This document shows, piece after piece, positions 1-9,949 of a stretch of 64,000 bases of DNA. Where the stretch lies: the NCBI GenBank assembly GCA_018524725.1, contig JAEUWP010000634.1, forward strand, positions 1 through 64,000, read 5' to 3'. Source of the stretch: Podaxis mareebaensis. Taxonomy: Eukaryota; Basidiomycota; Agaricomycetes; Agaricales; Agaricaceae. The number at the start of each line of letters is the position of its first letter. The first letter of the stretch is position 1. Both the position numbers and the translations under genes were made by a program. The notes beneath the pieces were generated by a model. That model saw only the letters and a list, made by a program, of their open reading frames with translations, was not told the DNA's origin and did no database searches.

Positions 1-358
1 TAAAAAATAAAATTTTAGCTGCAGCCGCCAGCAGCCTATGGCTGGGCGGCTGCAGCACCCAGCCTAGCCTTTGGCAAGGCTGGGTGCAGCTGCAAAAAGG
101 CTGCTGGAGCAGCGCCAGGGGCTGGAAATTTGAGCTTGACCTGCAAATATAAAGCCTCTTTATTTAAAAGTTGTAACTTTAAATATTAAGCTAGTTTCTA
201 AAAAAAAATATATATAATATAAAATTATAGCCTTTGGCTAAAATTAAATTAAATTATAGCCTTTGGCTAAAATTAAATATAAAACATAAAAAAATTTACA
301 GCCTTTGGCTGTAGCTTAATAAGCAACTAAAAATGAGATATTTTAAATATTAAATTAT
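1..358. repeat. Upstream spacer of cob, GC hairpins and tandem repeat
   Basis: No gene is seen. Bases 15-125 are a dense block of nested palindromes (AGCC...GGCT cores with loops TAT, TTT, CAA). Bases 222-279 hold two direct copies of a 29-nt unit containing one 13-nt hairpin TAGCC-TTT-GGCTA, and a third hairpin lies near 300. The remaining sequence is AT-rich leader in front of the cob start codon at 359. Confidence 0.75.
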
Positions 359-3300
359 ATGAGAATATTAAAAACCCATGTACTTCTTAGATTAGTTAAT
401 TCTTATTTAGTAGATTCACCTCAACCAGCTAATATTACTTATTTATGGAATTTTGGTTCATTATTAGCTACATGTTTAGTAATACAAATATTAACTGGAG
501 CTTTCTTAGCTATGCATTATACACCTAATGTAGATTTTGCATTTAATAGTGTAGAACATGAAAAATCTCTATTGTGTTCTTTAAACTTCGCTATATGCTG
601 GGACACCCTTAGAGCTTTTGGTACTTGGTGCTAATCACATTAAGTTACAATCCAAAAGATTGGGCTATCAGCAGGAAACCAAATTGTATATCCAGCAGCG
701 GCAGCAGCCTTTGGCTGCAGCCAATGGGTGCCACTTCAGCAGCCTCTGGCTAAAAAGAAGGTTCCTCAGAGACTACACGCGAAGATCTCTTTTATCTGTA
801 TAAAATTATACGTTATTGAGATATGATATAGTCCGATCAACCATGAGAGTGGTTGCTAACATGCTGAGTGAAATGAGTATAACAGCACTTGTTTATGGTT
901 TATTTAATAAAAGCGAACCATCGCCAATGAAAAGAGAACAATTTTAAAGATGGCGCAGCAGCCTTTGGCTGCTGCTCTAACAGGATTTATTGATGGAGCA
1001 GCCAAAGGCTGCTGGTAACAGCCTTTGGGGTGCCAAAGGCTATATTTAGAAAGAAGTTATTTAAGAGTAATGTTTAGAATTCGACTGCATGTTGATGATA
1101 TAGCCGTATTACAAAAAATAGAGACTTTTAGATGTCTAGCCAAAGGCTAGAGTGGTAATTGAAGGTTGTAGTAGTCTATTTATTATTAGCTAGTAAAAAG
1201 TCTATTAACCGTTCTTTTCCCATTACTAGATAAATACCATTTATACACACTAAATGGTTAGACTAGTGGACTAGCCAAAGGCTAGTCTGTAGTATTATTC
1301 CTTTCCGAGTCTAGTATTACGCGATTATCTTTATCACAATTAGAATGGATAAGAGATATTATGTCTCAAATGAATTCAGGTCGAACACAGTATAATTACG
1401 ATTCAATTCCAGCACCCAACAGGGCGCTGCTGGGCTGAAACATCATAAATCCTTTTTGGTTATTAGGCTTTATTGATATTGAAGCAGCACCAGCCAAAGG
1501 CTGCACCCTGTTGGGTGCTGCAGGAAGATTTGGATTTAAAAACTTAAGTCCATATTTTCAGCCTAAGGCTGGGGCAACACAGTAGAAGTTCAATGGTATT
1601 GGATGCAGCCAATGGCAGCCAAAGGCTGCTATCTACAACTACAATCACTTCCTAAAGGTTTCACGTTTAGTTTAAAAACTGCAGTTCCGACTGTCAATAA
1701 TCATTTAAGTAATCGTACGTCCGTGTCAGTAATATCTATCGTTAACATTGACGCGCTATATGATTACTTAGTGTTCTTCTTATTAGATATGCCATTTCAA
1801 ACTCGAAAATCCGAAGATTTCTTTTTTTAGTTTCTCGCACTTCACTTACACAAATTAGGGTACTTCTATCTTCCAGCCAAAGGCTGGTCGTTTCTTAGTG
1901 TACAAAATTTCTCAATATGTTCATAGAGGGCGATACAGCCTTTGGCTAAAAACCCTAACCTTGTTGAAGCTCCTAGCTTCTCTGATATTAGCCGAGTATT
2001 AGATTTAAAACTACCTGCAACACTTCAACCTGATATGTTACACCCAGCCAGTGCACCCAAAGGCTGCTGCTGGATCTAGCAAAAGCAGCAGCCTGTTGGC
2101 GGCTGCTAGTACATCTAAATAAAGTGCTATATGGGTGTATGACAATGGAGTATTATTAAGTGAGGAACCTTTCAATTCTTTTGCAGCCTATGGCTGCACC
2201 ATGTTGGCCGTAGCAGCAGCAGCCTTTGGGTGGTGCAGCAGCAGCCTTTGGCTGCCGCTGCTACTCAAAACTAGTATAGCCGCTAGACGAAGTATTGACA
2301 AAGGAAAAGTTATCGGAGGACGTTATACTAGCCTAGCCTTTGGCTAGGCTACTCAAAACCACTATAATTTTCCTTATTGTATCGAGCTTGCCTTTGTTGC
2401 CAGCCAAAGGCTGGGCAAGGTAAACCAAAAGCACTTTAAGATAAACATAAGGCGAATTTAAGTGGACATGTTTATAACATAAATGATAATGAGAGATGTA
2501 AATAATGGATGGATAATTAGATATACACATGCTAATGTAGCTTCATTCTTCTTTATCTTTGTATATATGCACATAGGTAGAGGATTATACTATAGTTCAT
2601 ATAAATCACCTAGAGTATTAGTTTGGTCTATAGGAGTAATTATTTTAATTCTTATGATGGCTATTGCTTTCTTAGGTTTTATTGGCCTAAAATGGGTGAG
2701 TTTCTAGGCTATTAATGTCGAAGTATCAAGTTTACAATACGCTTCTATTTCATTACCAATTGTTTGTAGTAACCGTCTTCAAAATTTTCTAGATGAACAC
2801 GAAATTAAACCTGTTATAGTATTTGAGGATCTAACAAATTCAGATACTAAAAAATTAGCATATCGAACATTGAAGCCATTTTCAGGAATCTATCTTGTAG
2901 TTAACTTAGTTAATGGAAAATATTATGTAGGTAGCGCTGTAGCCAAAGGCTAGGTAATATTTATATGCGAATGCATAAACATCTGTTCTCAAAGATGGGT
3001 AATATTTTAGTTGGTAAAGCAGTCGAAAAGTACGGATTACAAAATTTTGCTTTCCTAGTTTTAGAAATTGCACCTCAACAAGAAACAGTAGATGTTAAAT
3101 TACTTCTAGGTCGAGAAGACTATTATATTCAGTCTATGAAACCTGAATACAATATTGCTCCACTAGCTACTAATAGTACTGGTTGGAAACATTCTGAAGA
3201 ATCGATACAGAAAATGGTACAAAACTATTCAGAGGAACGACGAGAACGAGTAGGCGAAATCAACAAAGGAAAAACTCTGTCTGAAGAGACTCGAAATCTA

Positions 3301-4770
3301 ATTCGAGAAGCAGCATTACAACGAAAGCCAATGTCGATGGAATCTCGACTAAAATGTGCTGTAAATGTACGACCTAGCCTTTGGCTACAATAACTAATCT
3401 TGATGGAACTAACCCTCAAAGTTTCAATAGTATAGTTGAAGCAGCTAAAGTAATAGAGTGCAGTGAAAAAACAATTCGACGAGCATTAAATTCAAATGGT
3501 ATTATTAAGCGAAAATACCAAGTAACAGATACTATTGATACATAGTAGTTTAAGACTACGCTATAAAAAGAAACACATCTATAGTCCTATTGCAGCCCCC
3601 TTAGAAATCTACATAGAGAAAAGGGTAGCAGCCTTTGGCTGCGGCTTTTAGTGTTGCTACTATAGCTAGACAAAGTCTAGCTCCAGCCTAGCAATAGAAT
3701 ACCTCGACAGGGGTATTGAAAAGAGAGTGAAAAAAGAAAATCTCTTTTTGGCGATACAAGTGAAAACGGTTAACGGAAATTATCACTTTTTAAGACCGTC
3801 GGTTGTATGTACGATCGCTACAGACTGGGTCACTTGTGGGTGCCTGAAATGGTGCTTAATGTACAGTCGAACATCTGATTCTTAGAGCAGAATCTCAAGG
3901 CCTAAAATGATGTAAATATGAATAATAAGCTTATTTATTAATTAGGTACAACTACTATTCATTGTGATATTTAATAATGAATAAATAGAGATGTTGTATG
4001 TTTTACCTTATGGTCAAATGTCTTTATGGGGTGCTACTGTTATTACAAATCTATTATCCGCAATACCAGTATTTGGACAAGATATAGTAGAGTTAATTTG
4101 GGGTGGTTTTAGTGTATCTAATGCTACATTAAATAGATTCTTCTCTTTACATTATTTATTACCTTTCTTATTAGCTGCTTTAGCTGTAGCTCATTTAATT
4201 GCTTTACATGTACATGGATCAGGTAATCCTAATGGAGTTACTTCAAGTGGAGATAGATATGCAATGCATCCTTACTTTATCTTTAAAGATTTAGTAACTA
4301 TATTTGCTTTCTTCTTAGCTTTATCTATTATGGTTTTCTTCTACCCTAATGTTCTAGGACATTCTGATAATTATATCCCAGCTGATCCTATGGTAACTCC
4401 AGCTTCTATTGTACCTGAATGGTATCTTTTACCTTTCTATGCTATATTAAGATCTATACCTAATAAATTATTAGGAGTTTTAGCTATGTTTGGATCATTA
4501 TTAATTTTATTAATATTACCTTTAACAGATTTATCTAGAATTAGAGGAAATCAATTTAGACCTGCTATGAAATTAGCATTCTGGTTCTTTGTTGTAGACT
4601 TTATTATATTATTATGGATTGGTGCTCAACACCCTGATACACCTTACTTAGAAATAGGTCAAGTATCTACAGCATTCTATTTTGCATGGTTCTTAATTAT
4701 AGTTCCTTTAATAGGTATAGCTGAAAATACTTTATTAGATGTAGCTACTTCAACAGAAGCTAAAGCTTAA
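359..4770 (+). CDS. cob: Apocytochrome b, three exons
   Basis: Cytochrome b of respiratory complex III, an inner-membrane protein binding two haems and ubiquinol. Exons are 359-559, 2486-2677 and 3997-4770, giving 388 aa, the normal fungal length. Recognisable stretches are [15 protein letters not shown] in exon 1, [16 protein letters not shown] and HIGRGLYY in exon 2, and [14 protein letters not shown], the [18 protein letters not shown] segment and the C-terminal helices in exon 3. Boundaries follow the group I rule (exon ends in T, intron ends in G) and restore the conserved junctions SVEH/IMRD and FLG/YVLPYG. Intron positions after coding nucleotides 201 and 393 are sites I know as occupied in fungal cob. 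The exons contain no GC hairpin, although both introns do. The start is the ATG giving the conserved MRILK N-terminus. Confidence 0.96.
560..2485 (+). mobile_element. cob intron 1 (group I) with decayed LAGLIDADG gene
   Basis: Group I intron inserted after the codon for His67. Core elements are visible: a TCAGCAGGAAACC segment near 668 (P4/P6 region), CAGAGACTACACG near 769, and GATATAGTCCG near 822 (P7 strands). The same P7-type motif recurs in the cox1 introns. The enclosed homing endonuclease is a pseudogene. TGFIDG near 981-998 is the first LAGLIDADG motif and is followed at once by a GC hairpin. [15 protein letters not shown] follows near 1080-1123. The second motif, LLGFIDIEA, lies near 1460-1487, and [20 protein letters not shown] near 1648. 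Hairpins at about 955, 998, 1135, 1275, 1410, 1490, 1560 and 1605 break the frame repeatedly. Confidence 0.85.
955..1855 (+). pseudogene. LAGLIDADG homing endonuclease remnant in cob intron 1
   Basis: Two LAGLIDADG-type helices can be read in different frames (TGFIDG and LLGFIDIEA), separated by [15 protein letters not shown] and followed by [20 protein letters not shown] and [17 protein letters not shown]. This order matches the two-motif, single-chain homing endonucleases of group I introns. At least six GC hairpins interrupt it and no frame spans both motifs, so it cannot give a full protein unless the hairpins are bypassed or removed. Confidence 0.75.
2678..3996 (+). mobile_element. cob intron 2 (group I) with broken GIY-YIG gene
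   Basis: Intron after coding nucleotide 393 of cob, between Gly and Tyr of the FLG/YVLPYG junction. The 3' part, from about 3590 to 3996, has an intron-core-like sequence with GC hairpins near 3590-3650. The host-junction T before and G at the end fit group I. It carries a GIY-YIG endonuclease gene listed separately. Confidence 0.85.
2713..3545 (+). pseudogene. GIY-YIG homing endonuclease broken by two minimal hairpins
   Basis: The N-terminal catalytic module reads [19 protein letters not shown] (GIY and YVG motifs) near 2880-2940. The next segments read in two other frames: [15 protein letters not shown] with [33 protein letters not shown] and TGWKHSEES from about 2958 to 3375, then a helix-turn-helix-like tail ([20 protein letters not shown]) ending at the TAG at 3543-3545. 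The frame breaks fall exactly at two single hairpin elements near 2940-2954 and 3376-3389. Taking out 11 nt at each site puts all three segments in one frame with no stop. This is the clearest case in the window of minimal hairpins killing a gene. Confidence 0.85.
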
Positions 4771-5560
4771 TTAACTAATACCCCCTCCCAGCCTTTGGCT
4801 GCGGCCACCACCCAAAGGCTGCTGGTGGCCGCAGCCAGCCAAAAGGCTGCTGCTCCAGCCATTGGCTGCTGCTGCAAATCTTCTTTGTGTTCTATGGAGG
4901 CAATTTATTTAAATTTCAACCTACCTAGACGTATAGCTTAAATTTTAGATTTTTAGCTGAGCTACAATTGATCTAACTTAAAACTTCAATTTTAGTAGCC
5001 CACCCATAGGCTGCACCCTAGCCTGTGGCAAGGCTAGATAAATTTTTAATTTAAAAGAATAGTATTGTTTAATTTATAAACAAACAAAAAAAAAAAGTTA
5101 AAAAGCCCAGCTCCAGCAGCCATAAGGCGGAGCGGAGCTAACAAAGACAAAGTTTCCAGTCTAGGTTTAATTTATTAGTTGCAGTTTAGTTTCGCCAAAA
5201 GGCTGGTGTAGTAAATTAAATCTTTATTTACTGCAGCCTTTTTTTTACTGTTGCTCTAAAAGTAGAGGATATAAAAATACTTGCCTGCCAGCCAATGGCA
5301 GCTGCAGCCTTTGGCTGCAGCCTATGGCTGGTGCTGCTGAAAATTAAAAACCATTAAAAGTAGTTAAGTTGTTATAATTAATATAAATTTTAAGGAAGGG
5401 TGGTAGGGAAAGGGAAAGAGGATTAAAGAAAGATAGTATTGCCACCCAAAGGCTGCTGCAGCCTTTGGGTGGTGCGGCTGCAGCCATAGGCTGTAAATTT
5501 AGCAAAGAAGAATGTATTGCAATTTACTAGCCCAGCTGGCTAATAATTCATTTTTAGAGT

Positions 5561-5658
5561 GTAGCAGCAGCCGGCCTTTGGCTGGGTGCTAAAGAATAGC
5601 AAATTGAATGTAGCAGCAGCCGGCCTTTGGCTGGGTGCTAAAGAATAGCAAATTGAGT
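5561..5658. repeat. 49-nt tandem duplication containing a GC cluster
   Basis: Two adjacent, almost identical 49-nt units (5561-5609 and 5610-5658). Each has a compound palindrome (CAGCAGCCGGCC-TTT-GGCTG type) followed by AT-rich sequence ending AGCAAATTGA. The duplicate includes flanking AT sequence as well as the hairpin, which points to slippage or unequal recombination rather than hairpin mobility. Confidence 0.85.
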
Positions 5659-6970
5659 GTTTAAATAAGTATTTGCCAAAGGCAAGTCTAGACTAGATAA
5701 AACAATTAACTTTTCTTTGGTAATAAAAAAGAAAGAAGTAGTAGCAGCCGCAGCAGCCAGCCAGCCATAGGCCGGCGGCTGCTATAATTGTTTAAATTTT
5801 TCTCTATTTTAAGGTAATATTAAAAAAAAAATTAATATTACCCACCTCCCATTATGTAGGCTAGAACATATGCTATGCTATAAATAATGTCTATCAATTT
5901 TAATTAAACAAAAATAAAACGATGTAGCAGCAGCCATTGGCTGGTGCAGCTGCAGCCAAAAGGCTGGGTGCAGCTAAAAAGGCTGCTGCTGGCCTATCGT
6001 CTATATAATAGAATAGAATAAAAATTTTATTTGGCTGGCCTGGCCTATAAAAAATCTTGTGGGGTTAAATGCAAAGCAAGAAAATAATAAGAAGAGTCTT
6101 GCCTTTGGCAAGATGCTTATTTTAACCTGCAGCTGCTCTGCGTTTAAGTTTGAAATGGCTATAACCAGTAAATTAAGACAGAATGATTTTTGTTAATGAA
6201 TATGAAATTTAACGGCCCTTGCCTATGGCAACAACCATTGGTTGATCCCTAGCCGCACCTCCACCCTATGGCACCCAAAGGCTGCACCCAATGGCCGGTG
6301 GTGCGGGTGCTGTACTAATGCCTTTGGGTGCCAGCCAAAGGCTGGTGTAAGAATTAAATAATATCAAAAGTAGCACCCACCCTTGCCACAGGCTAGGCCG
6401 CTGCGGCTATTAAAACAAATGTGGCTTAATGCCCGAAAAAATCATATTTTTATTACTAGATTTATGTTAATTTTAGCACCCTAGCGGCCAAAGACGGGAG
6501 CACCCACCCTTGCCAAAGGCTAGGGTGGGTGCGTCTACAAAGGCATTAGCCTATGGCTAGGGTGCTGCTATAATATTAGGTTTATTTAAAACATGTAATA
6601 GTTCTTTATTAGATTCAATAAATATAAATATTAGAAAAAATCCTATACCTGAAACAAATATCAGTATTGCCAAAGGCAAGTTTATTATTTTCATATAAAA
6701 AAAGGGATAAAAACACTAGTCTATTGGCTAGTATTGCCTTTGGCAAATAAGTTTAGCGCAATAATAACTTTAAAAATAATAAACCTAATTTTTTTAATTT
6801 TATGGCCAAAGGCTAATACATTTTTAGGCTGCAGCCTTTGGCAGCTGCTACTAATATTGATATTAATTTGTGTAGCCTTGCCAAAGGCTAGGCTAGACTT
6901 TAAAATTTTATTGGAAATTATACTGAATTTAAGTTTCAAGCTCAATCAAATACTTAGAGTTAAAATAGGC

Positions 6971-6994
6971 TAGTCTAGTCTAGTCTAGTCTAGT
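6971..6994. repeat. AGTCT microsatellite
   Basis: Pentanucleotide tandem array (TAGTC repeated about five times) directly before a TAGCC-TTT-GGCTA hairpin. The same pentamer array occurs at about 40118-40145. Confidence 0.85.
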
Positions 6995-8419
6995 AATAGC
7001 CTAGCCTTTGGCTAGTTATTATATATGAGTTTATAAATTTATATTTCTTTATTTTAATTATAGCACCCAGCCAATGGCTGCAGCACCACCCATTGGCTGG
7101 GTGGTGGCCGCTGCTAGAAGAAAATAAAGATACCTTATTATTTACCTAAAATTTTATTTAATTGGTTAAAACAAAAGGAAAAAAATTAGTAAATTTGATC
7201 TAAAGACGATAGTGCTAGCCTTTGGCTATGAATTTATACGTTAAAGCAATTATTACTTATATTGTAGGATTTTCTATTATGATTATTATCTAGCCTTTGG
7301 CTATTAATTTATAAAATTTAAAATAATTAGAAACAATACCCCCGTCTTATGTTGGAGATATATCCTGCTGCTACAGCCTCTGGCTGGATGGCGGCTGCAG
7401 CCTATGGCTGCCGCCAGATGCACCCAATGGCGGGTGCCACCAGCCTCTGGGTGCAGCTGCACCCAGAGGCTGGTGGTGCCGCTGCAGCAGCGGCCGCAGC
7501 CAAAAGGGCAGCCTTTGGGTGCAAGGCTATACTTTAATTTAACTCTATACTAACCTTAATTATGGTTTCTTTAACTTAGATGGTGAGACTCATATTCTCA
7601 AATAGTCTAGGTGTGCTAGCCCCTCGCCGAAATTAATCCTGCCAGCCATAGGCTGCTGCAAGTTAACTTCTCGTTAAGGTTGGGTCCACTTAAGTGTTTC
7701 TTATTACCACTATTATATAATTAATAATTTAAAGCTTAAGTTAACTCCACCCCACCCTGTGGGTGGGGCCAGGTCTTTTAAAAGGAATTGAAACAGTAGC
7801 ACCAGCCTGGGGCTGATGCGGCAGCCTGTGGGTGCCGCAGCCTATGGGTGCGGCTGCGGCGGGTGGCCGCTAGTCATATTTTAGTGATATAGCCAAAGGC
7901 TAGAATTACCATATTTATAATATGATTATATGTAATTTTAATGAAGGTACAACCAGCCTTTTTAGCTGGAAATCTATAATCGCGAGTTAGTATTAGCTAG
8001 ACTAGAATATTTTTTAGGAATTATAACTTAATCTAATTAAATGAACTAAACCAGCAGCCCCATAGGCGGCTGCAGCCTTTGGCTGCCGCTGCGGCGGTGG
8101 CTGGCAGCCAAAGGCTGGTGCTGTAGCCACAGGCAAGACAGGGCTTTAGCCGCAGCAGCGGCCTGTGGGTGGCCGCTGCTGCTATACCATAATTTCTTAC
8201 TTATTATATTGACCGGCACGATAGAAAGAAAATCCCTATTAGTTGTACATTCTTGTATAATAATTTAATGCTATAAATTTTCTAGCCTTTGGCTATTAAT
8301 ATAATTTATATTAATATAAACTCGAATATATTTTATAATACTAGAATAATATGTTTTTCTTGTTTATTTATAAATTTTAAAAATTTTAAAAAGCTATATC
8401 TTTAAATATAAGATTTTAT

Positions 8420-8720
8420 ATGAATTTATATATTCTAATTTTAATACTTTCCATCATTTCATCTGAATTTAAATTATAATCTGTAAGATAAAAACTATTA
8501 GCTTTTTTACAATCGAAATAACAAATTAGATATGGTTGATCTTCATTATTAATTATACGAGTTTCTAATTCTAGCAGCGGCAGCCAGTGGCTGCACCCAG
8601 CCTTGCCAAAGGCTAGGCTGGGTGGTGCAGCTGGATGGCAAGTAATGAACTTTTCATTAAGCGTAGACTAGCCTTTGGCTATTACTTTTCTCAAATAAGA
8701 GATAATTTTCTTTTTAACTC
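8420..8720 (-). pseudogene. dpo: Plasmid-type family-B DNA polymerase fragment (exonuclease part)
   Basis: Read on the minus strand, this stretch gives LETRIINNEDQPYLICYF then ANSFYLTDYNLNSDEMM. It matches at DNA level the part of the larger polymerase copy near 11850-11990. It is the start of the 3'-5' exonuclease domain of protein-primed mitochondrial plasmid polymerases. It is interrupted by a compound GC cluster at 8570-8640 and a hairpin near 8670, with no continuing domain. Nothing suggests a functional product. Confidence 0.7.
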
Positions 8721-8922
8721 TATTTTTAAAATTTATTAACGTTTATAACTTAATATCTTTATTTTATGATTTTCTAGCCTTTGGCAACTATTCTTCATGA
8801 GTTATATTATCAAAGAATTCAGCAGCCATTGGCTGCAGCAGCCTATGGCTGGCAGGTACAACTCCAATATAATTTAAATTTTCTTGTGTTACAAATTTAT
8901 GAGGAAAGATACAGTTCTAGTG

Positions 8923-9890
8923 CTAGTGCTTTGGTGTATCAACTTCAAAACATTTAGCTAATTTTTTTAAACCAGCTAGAAGTAATTGTAAACTATCTCT
9001 AAATTTTAATGAATAAGATTTAGATTTATTATTTTTAAGATAGTTTAGTGTAACTGTAATAAATCTACCTTTATTGATTATTGGAGTAATAATACCTAGT
9101 TTATTTAATTGATTTATTACAGCCAAGGCTGGATACAATCAAACTTAGCAAAATTGTGTAAATACACTTTATAACCATGATATTTAACTTTCATTAAATC
9201 ATTAATACATTTAGCAAGCATATTATCAGAATTATTATCGAAATCAGTTAAAAAGTATGAGCTTGAAAGATTTCCATTATACCATGAAATTAAATAAGGT
9301 TTCAATTCTAGAACCCATTAGGTAATTGAAATGTTTCAATATCCAGCCTTTGGCTGTGATAATTTTATCATTGCGTACTTTTTCAGGTAATTTACCTTTT
9401 ATTTTTTTAGCGGGTTTAAAAACATTAAATAATTTTAATTTATACTGCCCACCTTCATTAACATAAATATAATGATTAGATCCAATAATTCTTTCAAATG
9501 TATTTTCATCTATTACTCTATCTACGTAAGAAAGAATTACATTTCCAGATTTAAATATTTCTATTTGATTTTCATTATCCTTAACTAAAATTTTAGCTAA
9601 AGTTTTATCTGTAATCTGCACAATATGTAATTGATCCTTAAGTACAGCCAAAGGCTGGATTACTACCATATTTTAGCGGGTCCAGCCTTTGGCTGTAATA
9701 GGTAGCTTATAAAGTCTATAATTTTGAAATGATTTAGTAGGTTGAATTAACTTATTTAAATTTACAGCCTATGGCTGCAGCTCCATCTCTTATTCCAAAA
9801 CTAATTATTATTTTAATGATAGCTGTATCTTTATAATCATTAGATTTAATTGATAAAATATCAGATATGTATTTAATCCCAGCCTTTGGC
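8923..9890 (-). pseudogene. dpo: Plasmid-type family-B DNA polymerase, N-terminal half, broken
   Basis: Fragments in successive frames on the minus strand are: IIISFGIRDG (about 9800), ITDKTLAKILVKDNENQIEI and VIDENTFERIIGSNHYIY (9669-9400), KPYLISWYNGNLSSSYFLTD with VYLHNFAKFD (exonuclease I region, 9305-9130), and YSLKFRDSLQLLLAGLKKLA (exonuclease II region, 9040-8960). The order is that of protein-primed polymerases from linear mitochondrial plasmids. Frame changes coincide with hairpins near 9125, 9345, 9650 and 9690. The polymerase domain is missing. It lies directly downstream, in transcription order, of a second copy. Confidence 0.8.
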
Positions 9891-9949
9891 TGATCTTTTT
9901 CATTTTTATTAAGTCCAGCCTTTGGCTGTAATCTACCTATAAGTTAAGT

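Larger units (their letters stand above)
4771..8419. repeat. Large spacer packed with GC hairpins
   Basis: No convincing gene in 3.6 kb. The short open frames here are hairpin sequence read through (SLWL, AAAFG and QPKA peptides). Dozens of simple and compound GC palindromes alternate with AT-rich sequence. There is a 49-nt tandem duplication at 5561-5658 and a short AGTCT tandem array at about 6971-6994. No tRNA or respiratory gene is visible. Confidence 0.7.

Noticed and set aside
6721..6973. Hydrophobic frame at 6.7-7.0 kb as a possible small subunit gene such as nad4L
   Set aside because: Hydrophobicity comes from AT-rich sequence. No nad4L or atp motifs, and it is interrupted by hairpin codons.
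7349..7537. Open frame rich in Ala, Gly and Trp in the 4.8-8.4 kb spacer
   Set aside because: It is entirely GC-hairpin sequence read through. Similar peptides appear wherever hairpins cluster, on both strands.
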